Below, in pieces: positions 1 to 5,110 of a DNA stretch of 6,684 nt. Positions within the stretch are counted from its first letter, which is position 1. Every line of letters begins with the position of its first letter. The notes beneath the pieces are model-generated. The model saw nothing but the letters and a program-made list of their open reading frames with translations, was not told where the DNA came from and did not search any database. The translations under genes and the position numbers were made by a program. The stretch spans positions 1 through 6,684 of the forward strand of contig JAUICT010000117.1 in the NCBI GenBank assembly GCA_030429325.1, in the 5' to 3' direction. The stretch comes from Bacteroidia bacterium (GTDB lineage Bacteria > Bacteroidota > Bacteroidia > Flavobacteriales > Flavobacteriaceae).

Positions 1-122
1 CAGCGGTTTCTATAGGTTTGTTTTTGAAAATTGTCATGAGCCTCCCAAATAACATTGTGCTGTGCAATAACCGAAAAGGTTGCAATGCTGGGGAAATAGG
101 ATGGGTGCAGTACTATTTTCAA
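1..122 (-). CDS. WbqC-family protein, N-terminal fragment (runs off left edge)
   Basis: Forty codons plus two bases of a gene that continues beyond base 1. Read on the minus strand from a TTG at 122-120 it begins MKIVLHPSYFPSI and contains NFQKQTYRNR at residues 31-40. This is the conserved N-terminus of the WbqC family, in which an HPxYFPS motif (here His6-Pro7, Tyr9-Phe10-Pro11-Ser12) is followed by an N-F-Q-K-x-T-x-R-N-R segment. WbqC proteins occur near surface polysaccharide loci and are often called glycan-related, but their reaction is not established. The start is inferred: between the in-frame TAA inside the lepB tail and this TTG there is no ATG or GTG, and TTG gives exactly the family's usual N-terminus. 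No Shine-Dalgarno sequence precedes it, as is normal in Bacteroidota. It lies 25 nt after lepB, so it is probably the next gene of the same transcript. Family assignment is firm; function is not. Confidence 0.88.
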   Translation of the reverse strand, partial: MKIVLHPSYFPSIATFSVIAQHNVIWEAHDNFQKQTYRNR

Positions 123-147
123 GAACGTAAGGGTTTTGGCGGAAGTT

Positions 148-1890
148 TTATTCTGCCTTTTTCTTTCTTCGTTTTTTTATGAAGTCGAACAGAATCCAAC
201 CTACAATCAGGGCCACAAAGTATTTAAAATAGGAGACGGGTTCCCCACTTCCACCAACTGTAGTGAAGATACGATCCCAACGGGGCTTCCAATTGGACAA
301 TCCCTCGTTGAAATTGTCAAAACTCATCCATAAAAATACAGGCTTGCCCACAATATGATCTGCGGGAACATAACCCCAGGCCCTACTATCCTCGGAGTGG
401 TCCCGGTTATCTCCCATCATCCAGTAGTAATCTTGTTTAAATGTATAGGAGTTGGCTTCTTGACCATTGATAAGCACTTTCTGCCCGGTAACCTCTACAT
501 CGTTATGTTCGTAATCCCTGATGATTTTTTTGTACAGGGGAATGGTTTTGGCATTGATTTCTACCGTTGTTCCTGCTTTGGGGATGTAGATGGGGCCAAA
601 ATTGTCACTGTTCCAAGGGTACAGGTTGGGTTTTTGGGGGAAAGAGCCTCCGTATACACCCTTTTCTTCAATAAGTTTTACTACCGAGTCTATGGCAGGA
701 TTTTCCTGAAGCTTCGCAACCATTTCATCGGTAAGGTTGGCAATTCTGGACCTTGGTTTTTCTTCTGTCAATGATAATCTAAGCTGTCGTATGACTTCAG
801 TTGGAATGCCTTTTTCTTCCGTAATCAATTCAATTTTGCCATCTTGACCTCTGTTGGCGCCCAAGACAAACGGGGTAAGTGCATTGTATTGGTTTTGGTT
901 TAAATTCCCTGCGATGTATGTTCTAAAATAGTCCGAAGCATCCACTTCTTCCAACAGTTTACTGGATACCCCGTTTTGAGCATAGATGTTGTAATTGTAC
1001 ATGGGCTTTGCACGGTCTGACAATTGCAGTTTTTCACCGTTGATGTATACAAATCCATCGATAACGGCCAAGGAATCACCAGGTGTTCCCACACATCGCT
1101 TTACATAGTTGGATTTTTTGTCTATGGGTTTTTTTACCGCTTTTTCTGCCCGGAAAAACTGGTAGAGTGTATCCGAAGGCAAGCTGAACACCACAATGTC
1201 GTTCTTTTCTACCCGTTCAAACCCCGGTATGCGCATGTAGGGCAGCTGTAATTTGTTGATCCAGGAAGTCTTGTAGGTTTCAGGATTCACATCGGCCAAA
1301 TAGGACCGTTTTCCAAGCATGGGTAGGGTGTCATGGACCATGGGTGCTGCCAAGGTGGTCATAGGTATCCGTGCACCATAGTGAAATTTGCTTACAAAGA
1401 GAAAATCACCTATCCGCAAGGTGCGTTCCAAGGACCCCGTAGGAATTACGTATGGTTGAAAAAAGTAAGTGTGGACAAAGGTGGCGGCCACAATGGCAAA
1501 GACTATGGAACTCACCCATTCGCCCAGACCTGTTCTTGGTTTTAGGCTGCGATCTTTAATATAGGTAACGTCTTCTGCATAATTTATGTAGTAGATGTAG
1601 AAGCCAAGGGTCAATATTACCAACCAAGTGTCCAATAGGCTGTTCTTGCCAAAACTTCGAATGGTCTCTACCCAGACCACGGGGAACATCAACAAGTTGA
1701 TAATGGGGATAAACAATAGTAATACCCACCACCAAGGCCGGTTGATGATTTTCATCAAGATTACACCATTATAAATGGGGATGGCGGCTTCCCAAGCTTT
1801 CCGCCCTGCTTTTACATAAAGTTTCCATGTGCCCAAAAAATGGATGACCTGGATGACCAATATAAAAATGATCCACTGTGTACCGCTCAT
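148..1890 (-). CDS. lepB: Signal peptidase I with N-terminal DUF5684 membrane domain
   Basis: Membrane-bound serine protease (family S26) that cleaves signal peptides from exported proteins on the periplasmic face of the inner membrane. It has 580 residues, far longer than E. coli LepB (324) but typical of Flavobacteriaceae. Residues about 1-105 match DUF5684 (GRKAWEAAIPIYN at 29-41) with membrane segments near 6-20, 53-74 and 85-103. A fourth segment at about 126-143 leads straight into the active site. The nucleophile is Ser153 in IPTGSLE, the general base is Lys264 in YVKRCVGTPGD, and box E is GDNRDHSEDSR at 493-503. NDIVVF at 230-235 fits box C. A fifth segment at about 556-571 is followed by a basic KKRRKKK tail. 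Charges suggest an N-out/C-in topology with the protease domain outside. Ser-to-Lys spacing is 111 residues and Lys-to-box E 229, so two insertions enlarge the catalytic domain. The ATG start gives the family N-terminus; no Shine-Dalgarno is visible. It lies 51 nt after dapB. Identity is very secure. Confidence 0.97.
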   Translation of the reverse strand: MSGTQWIIFILVIQVIHFLGTWKLYVKAGRKAWEAAIPIYNGVILMKIINRPWWWVLLLFIPIINLLMFPVVWVETIRSFGKNSLLDTWLVILTLGFYIYYINYAEDVTYIKDRSLKPRTGLGEWVSSIVFAIVAATFVHTYFFQPYVIPTGSLERTLRIGDFLFVSKFHYGARIPMTTLAAPMVHDTLPMLGKRSYLADVNPETYKTSWINKLQLPYMRIPGFERVEKNDIVVFSLPSDTLYQFFRAEKAVKKPIDKKSNYVKRCVGTPGDSLAVIDGFVYINGEKLQLSDRAKPMYNYNIYAQNGVSSKLLEEVDASDYFRTYIAGNLNQNQYNALTPFVLGANRGQDGKIELITEEKGIPTEVIRQLRLSLTEEKPRSRIANLTDEMVAKLQENPAIDSVVKLIEEKGVYGGSFPQKPNLYPWNSDNFGPIYIPKAGTTVEINAKTIPLYKKIIRDYEHNDVEVTGQKVLINGQEANSYTFKQDYYWMMGDNRDHSEDSRAWGYVPADHIVGKPVFLWMSFDNFNEGLSNWKPRWDRIFTTVGGSGEPVSYFKYFVALIVGWILFDFIKKRRKKKAE

Positions 1891-1941
1891 ATAAAAGTTT
1901 CTTTGTAAGACTAACTGTCTCTATTCTTGTTACGTTTTTTA

Positions 1942-2640
1942 TTACAGGTTTAACACGTCTTTCATGGAAAAGACACCTGTTTTGCCCTGAATCCATTCCG
2001 AAGCGATTACTGCCCCCAAGGCAAAGCCTTCACGATTATGGGCAGTGTGCTTAATTTCTATGGAGTCTACCGAACTGCCATAGGATATGGTATGTGTACC
2101 TGGTACCATTCCCTCGCGTTTGGATGTAATGGGTATGATATTGTTTTCTTCTTGGTCCAATTTCCAGCCTTTGTAGTCAGACTGGGCAATGATTCCCTCC
2201 GCCAAGGTAATTGCAGTGCCACTTGGTGCATCAAGCTTTTGGGTATGATGGATTTCTTCCATGGTGACATTGTACTGCTCTAGACCGGACATCATTTTGG
2301 CCAAATACGAGTTCAATTCAAAAAAAATGTTCACTCCCAAACTAAAATTGGAGGCATATATAAACCCTGATAGGTTTTTATTGCAAATACTGACGGCTTG
2401 GTCATAGTTGGACAACCAACCGGTGGTGCCACAGATAACCGGTACTTTGTGTTCAAAACACCCAGTTATATTTTCAAATGCAGACTCAGGAGTACTAAAG
2501 TCTATGGCAACATCCATTTTGTGATAGGGAATTTCCTTGGTATCCACATCAACCTTCGCGACAATGGTATGGCCTCTATCTTGGGCAATTTGTTCAATCA
2601 TCCTACCCATTTTGCCATAACCAAAGAGTGCAATGTTCAT
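1942..2640 (-). CDS. dapB: 4-hydroxy-tetrahydrodipicolinate reductase
   Basis: Cytoplasmic NAD(P)H-dependent reductase that converts 4-hydroxy-tetrahydrodipicolinate to tetrahydrodipicolinate in the diaminopimelate/lysine pathway, supplying peptidoglycan precursor and lysine. The 232-residue product begins with a Rossmann dinucleotide site (G7-Y-G9-K-M-G12). It continues with VAIDFSTPE at 44-52 and CGTTGW at 70-75. The substrate-binding and catalytic signature HHTQKLDAPSGTA is at 131-143, with His131/His132 and Lys135 at the positions expected from the E. coli enzyme. HNREGFALGAV at 201-211 is the conserved C-terminal helix region. Acidic Asp31 and Asp33 lie at the end of the second strand, where cofactor preference is set, but preference cannot be read safely. 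It is about 40 residues shorter than E. coli DapB, as is common in Bacteroidota, and all motifs are intact. The ATG lies only 3 nt after the DUF5683 stop, so translational coupling is likely. Identity is secure. Confidence 0.97.
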   Translation of the reverse strand: MNIALFGYGKMGRMIEQIAQDRGHTIVAKVDVDTKEIPYHKMDVAIDFSTPESAFENITGCFEHKVPVICGTTGWLSNYDQAVSICNKNLSGFIYASNFSLGVNIFFELNSYLAKMMSGLEQYNVTMEEIHHTQKLDAPSGTAITLAEGIIAQSDYKGWKLDQEENNIIPITSKREGMVPGTHTISYGSSVDSIEIKHTAHNREGFALGAVIASEWIQGKTGVFSMKDVLNL

Positions 2641-2643
2641 AAT

Positions 2644-3300
2644 TTAGAATTTTACGACCAGGGCCATTCCAAAATTGGGTTCCTGGGTGAAAGGGTTCAT
2701 ATCTAAATAGGGTTTAAAATCAACCACAAGATTGTCATCCACATTATACTGTTTCAAATGCGCATCCACGTTGGCATCAATAATATTCAAGGTGTACAGG
2801 ACCAGGGTAATCACCAACGAAAGGTCCCTGCTGCGCTGGGTGCGTTCTTGGGCATCTTGAAGCGCCTCGTCTGATACGTCCGGGCCTTCGCCATCCCCAT
2901 TGAGGTCATAGAACTCATCGTCTGTAAACCCGGCCAGTCTTCTTTTAAAAGCGTTCCGAGCACTTCTGTATTCGGTGTTGTTGAAAGAGTAAGTGTATAT
3001 GGCTGTTCCCAGTGCTCCCCAAACAATGGGAGCTTTCCAGTATCGCTTGTTGTATATCTGCCCCAATCCAGGAAGGACTGCAGAGTAGAATGCTGCTTTA
3101 CTGGGGGCCAAGGGATTTATTGCTTTCTTTTCGTATGTGACTTCTTCAATGGTAATACCAGAACCCTCCAAATTTTGGGCCAACGAATCAATCTCGGCAG
3201 GGTGGGGTGGTTCCATATCTTCTTTCTTCTCTTCTTCTTGGGCGAGACCAAATTGAAGATTCAATAAAAAAAAGAACAATAATAATAGGCCTTTATTCAC
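2644..3300 (-). CDS. DUF5683-family exported membrane protein
   Basis: A 218-residue protein of unknown function. It has a clear signal peptide (Asn2-Lys3, a run of Leu/Phe at 5-18, probable cleavage after Ala20 before Gln21), then an acidic low-complexity stretch (EEEKKEDMEPP, 22-32). The DUF5683 core follows: SKAAFYSAVLPGLGQIYNKR at 67-86, a pattern also seen in small membrane proteins with a PGLGQIYN-type motif. Hydrophobic segments lie at about 88-105 and 160-177. The C-terminus (MNPFTQEPNFGMALVVKF) ends in an aromatic residue after alternating hydrophobics, as in outer-membrane strands, but one strand is weak evidence. The start is GTG at 3300-3298: no ATG or TTG lies between the upstream in-frame stop and this codon, and it gives an ideal signal peptide. 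It overlaps the end of parB by 8 nt and ends 3 nt before dapB, so it is probably translated by coupling. DNGDG-like Asp132/Asn134/Asp136 resembles a partial calcium loop. Family call is confident; role unknown. Confidence 0.9.
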   Translation of the reverse strand: MNKGLLLLFFFLLNLQFGLAQEEEKKEDMEPPHPAEIDSLAQNLEGSGITIEEVTYEKKAINPLAPSKAAFYSAVLPGLGQIYNKRYWKAPIVWGALGTAIYTYSFNNTEYRSARNAFKRRLAGFTDDEFYDLNGDGEGPDVSDEALQDAQERTQRSRDLSLVITLVLYTLNIIDANVDAHLKQYNVDDNLVVDFKPYLDMNPFTQEPNFGMALVVKF

Positions 3301-4201
3301 CTGTAAGTAATTTTTTGATACGCTGAAACTCTTCCTCGGAGTGAAAAGGAATTACTATTTTTCCTTTTCCGGTTTGGGATGAGGTAACATCTACCTTGGC
3401 GGAAAGAAAATCTTTGAGTTCATCCATGCCTTTGGAAACAAAACTGGGAATTTCCTTGGAAGCCTTTGTTTTCTTTTCGCTTGCCTCTCCCGAAGGTTCT
3501 TTGAGTGTTTTTACCAAACGCTCAGTGTCCCTTACCGAAAGACCGTCTGAAACCACCTTCTCATAAATGGCTATCTGCTCTTTTTTCTTCTCGATATTGA
3601 TCAAGGCCCTGCCGTGTCCCATGCTAATAAAACCATCCCGCATTCCGGTTTGGATGATGGGGTGTAGTTTAAGAAGGCGGAGGTAATTGGTGATGGTGGA
3701 ACGTTTTTTACCTACACGATCGCTCAATTTTTCTTGGGTAATCTGGATTTCATCAATCAGCCTTTGGTAGGATAAGGCAATCTCGATGGGGTCCAAATCT
3801 TGCCGTTGGATGTTTTCCACCAAGGCCATTTCCAAGGATTCTTGGTCGTTGGCAATACGGATATAGGCAGGAATAGTTTCCAGCCCTACCAGTTTTGATG
3901 CACGGAACCTGCGTTCCCCTGAAACCAATTGGAATTTGTTGAAATCCAATTTCCGAACGGTTATGGGCTGAATAATCCCAAGTTCACGAATGGAACTGGC
4001 CAATTCTCCCAAAGCCTCATCATTAAAATTGGATCTTGGCTGAAACGGGTTCACCTCAATGGATTCAATATCCAGTTCAACTACATTGCCTATGACCTTG
4101 TCCGCATTTTTATCCCCAACAGATTGAATATCGTTCTCGGGATCTTTCAATAGAGCGGACAGGCCTCTTCCCAAAGCCTGTTTTTTGGTTGCTTTCGCCA
4201 T
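3293..4201 (-). CDS. parB: Chromosome-partitioning protein ParB
   Basis: Site-specific DNA-binding CTPase that loads at parS sites near the origin and spreads as a sliding clamp, working with ParA to segregate origins. The 302-residue protein has the full chromosomal ParB layout. The N-terminal LGRGLSALL at 10-18 is the segment that contacts ParA. The CTP-binding domain includes NPFQPR at 51-56, GERRFRA at 95-101 and ENIQR at 129-133. The helix-turn-helix region lies at about 154-180 (ITQEKLSDRVGKKRSTITNY), followed by MGHGRAL at 194-200. A charged Ser/Lys/Glu linker at about 233-250 leads to a C-terminal dimerisation domain (KIVIPFHSEEEFQRIKKLL, 281-299). Size is usual for the family. The ATG directly follows the TAG of parA with no spacer, so the two are certainly co-transcribed and probably coupled. 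The last 8 nt overlap the next gene. I found no canonical parS in the window, so its target is presumably elsewhere. Identity is very secure. Confidence 0.97.
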   Translation of the reverse strand: MAKATKKQALGRGLSALLKDPENDIQSVGDKNADKVIGNVVELDIESIEVNPFQPRSNFNDEALGELASSIRELGIIQPITVRKLDFNKFQLVSGERRFRASKLVGLETIPAYIRIANDQESLEMALVENIQRQDLDPIEIALSYQRLIDEIQITQEKLSDRVGKKRSTITNYLRLLKLHPIIQTGMRDGFISMGHGRALINIEKKKEQIAIYEKVVSDGLSVRDTERLVKTLKEPSGEASEKKTKASKEIPSFVSKGMDELKDFLSAKVDVTSSQTGKGKIVIPFHSEEEFQRIKKLLTGE

Positions 4202-4975
4202 CTAAACTTTCTCCTTGTTTTTCTTCAAAATTTCATTGGCCAAGTTAAGGTAATTGGAGGCACCTTTGCTGCTGGCATCATATTTTATAATGCTTTCACC
4301 ATAACTTGGGGCTTCGCTGAGCCTTACATTTCTTTGTATGATGGTGTCGAACACCATATCCGCGAAGTGTTTTTTCACTTCTTCCACGACTTGGTTGGAT
4401 AGGCGTAGCCTTGAATCGTACATCGTCAGCAACATGCCTTCTATATCCAAATCGTTGTTATGTATTTTCTGTACACTTTTCACTGTGTTCAACAGTTTCC
4501 CCAATCCTTCCAATGCAAAATATTCACATTGAATGGGAATCATCACAGAGTCTGCAGCGGTAAGTGCGTTTAGGGTCAATAATCCCAAAGACGGGGCGCA
4601 ATCAATCAACACAAAATCATAACGATCTCCTAGGCCTTTGAGCGCTTCTTTGAGCATATATTCCCTGTTATCCTTGTCCACCAATTCAATCTCAATGGCC
4701 ACAAGGTCGATGTGTGCCGGAACCAAATCAACATTCGGGGAGTCGGTTTGAACAATCACATCCTCGACGGGCATGGTATGTTCCAATAGTTGGTATGTGC
4801 CATGCTCCACGGAATCAACATCAATACCAAGCCCTGAAGTGGCATTGGCTTGGGGATCAGCATCAATCAGTAAAACTTTCTTTTCCAAAACACCAAGGGA
4901 GGCCGCAAGGTTTACCGTAGTAGTGGTTTTGCCCACACCGCCCTTTTGGTTTGCAATAGCAATGATTTTGCCCAT
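4202..4975 (-). CDS. parA: Chromosome-partitioning ATPase ParA (Soj type)
   Basis: Deviant Walker-type ATPase that binds nucleoid DNA as an ATP dimer and is stimulated by ParB to move origins apart; Soj homologues also affect DnaA in some bacteria. The 257-residue protein has the deviant Walker A KGGVGKTT at 11-18 with signature Lys11 and catalytic Lys16. Walker A-prime is DADPQANAT at 38-46, and Walker B is LIDCAPSLG at 123-131 with Asp125. Downstream lie MYDSRLRLSNQV (185-196) and IQRNVRLSEAPSYG (213-226), which carry the arginines expected for nonspecific DNA binding in Soj proteins. There is no N-terminal helix-turn-helix, so it is the chromosomal rather than the large plasmid ParA type and should not repress its own promoter directly. 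The ATG at 4975-4973 gives the standard MxKIIAIANQKGG start; a second ATG 5 nt upstream (4980-4978) is out of frame. It is first gene of the probable operon, after a 135-bp gap. Identity is very secure. Confidence 0.97.
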   Translation of the reverse strand: MGKIIAIANQKGGVGKTTTTVNLAASLGVLEKKVLLIDADPQANATSGLGIDVDSVEHGTYQLLEHTMPVEDVIVQTDSPNVDLVPAHIDLVAIEIELVDKDNREYMLKEALKGLGDRYDFVLIDCAPSLGLLTLNALTAADSVMIPIQCEYFALEGLGKLLNTVKSVQKIHNNDLDIEGMLLTMYDSRLRLSNQVVEEVKKHFADMVFDTIIQRNVRLSEAPSYGESIIKYDASSKGASNYLNLANEILKKNKEKV

Positions 4976-4986
4976 TTCATAGTAAG

Positions 4987-5026
4987 TTAGGTGCTAAAAA
5001 TACGATTATTTAAGATGCTAAAAAAT
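4987..5026. repeat. Imperfect direct repeat upstream of parA, 24-bp period
   Basis: On the plus strand TTAGGTGCTAAAAAT (4987-5001) recurs as TTAAGATGCTAAAAAAT (5010-5026). The shared core TGCTAAAAA is at 4992-5000 and 5016-5024, 24 bp apart, so both copies would sit about two helical turns apart on one face of the DNA. Each copy overlaps one of the two -7-like elements read toward parA. It could be a pair of promoter cores, a regulator-binding repeat, or chance in AT-rich sequence. Confidence 0.4.
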
Positions 5027-5037
5027 GTATTTTGTTA

Positions 5038-5056
5038 ACAGTGGGTGAATAACTGT
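5038..5056. other. Small dyad enclosing a DnaA-box-like 9-mer
   Basis: ACAGT (5038-5042) and ACTGT (5052-5056) form a 5-bp inverted repeat with a 9-base spacer. Within it, bases 5052-5044 read on the minus strand give TTATTCACC, which differs only at the last base from the DnaA-box consensus TTATNCACA. The neighbouring TGTTAACA (5033-5040) is a perfect 8-bp palindrome. One isolated near-match is not an origin, and the stem is too short for a convincing terminator. Confidence 0.3.
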
Positions 5057-5066
5057 GGCAATCAGC

Positions 5067-5083
5067 GTTAAAGAAAGTTAAAG
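5067..5083. repeat. Tandem GTTAAAG repeat between scpA and parA
   Basis: GTTAAAG occurs at 5067-5073 and again at 5077-5083, a 10-bp period equal to one helical turn. A third GTTAA lies in the palindrome TGTTAACA at 5033-5040. The spacing would suit a dimeric or oligomeric DNA-binding protein, but no known operator is recognised. Confidence 0.4.
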
Positions 5084-5110
5084 TTTTATTTATGAGATTA
5101 TTAAGGCTGT

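Larger units (their letters stand above)
4976..5110 (-). promoter_or_regulatory. Intergenic region upstream of parA, probable operon promoter
   Basis: The 135 bp between the mutase stop and the parA start is the largest gap in the window and strikingly AT-rich. Since the genes from parA onward are packed at 0, -8, 3, 51 and 25 nt, their promoter should lie here. On the minus strand there are two near matches to the Bacteroidota -7 element TAnnTTTG: TACATTTT (5029-5022) and TATTTTTA (5003-4996). Neither has a clean TTG -33 element at the usual 19-21 nt, so the exact promoter is not resolved. No Shine-Dalgarno precedes parA. No strong hairpin with a T-run follows the mutase stop, so where mutase transcription ends is unclear. 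Confidence 0.5.

Noticed and set aside
355..774. Plus-strand open frame of 139 codons inside lepB
   Set aside because: It lies antisense to the conserved protease domain, and its translation has no recognisable motif. The minus-strand frame carries Ser/Lys/box E signatures.
1769..1996. Minus-strand open frame bridging the dapB/lepB junction
   Set aside because: It overlaps both real genes in another frame and has no family resemblance.
3266..3273. Eight-base A/T run in the DUF5683 signal-peptide region as a phase-variation tract
   Set aside because: A similar 8-base run occurs in dapB (2320-2327), a housekeeping gene. Such runs are expected in AT-rich Phe/Lys codons and the frames are intact.
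5038..5056. Rho-independent terminator for the mutase gene
   Set aside because: The stem is only 5 bp and AT-rich, and the T-run lies well downstream, so the evidence does not support a terminator call.
4976..5110. Replication origin
   Set aside because: There is only one imperfect DnaA-box-like 9-mer, no cluster of boxes, and no dnaA or other origin-flanking gene in view.
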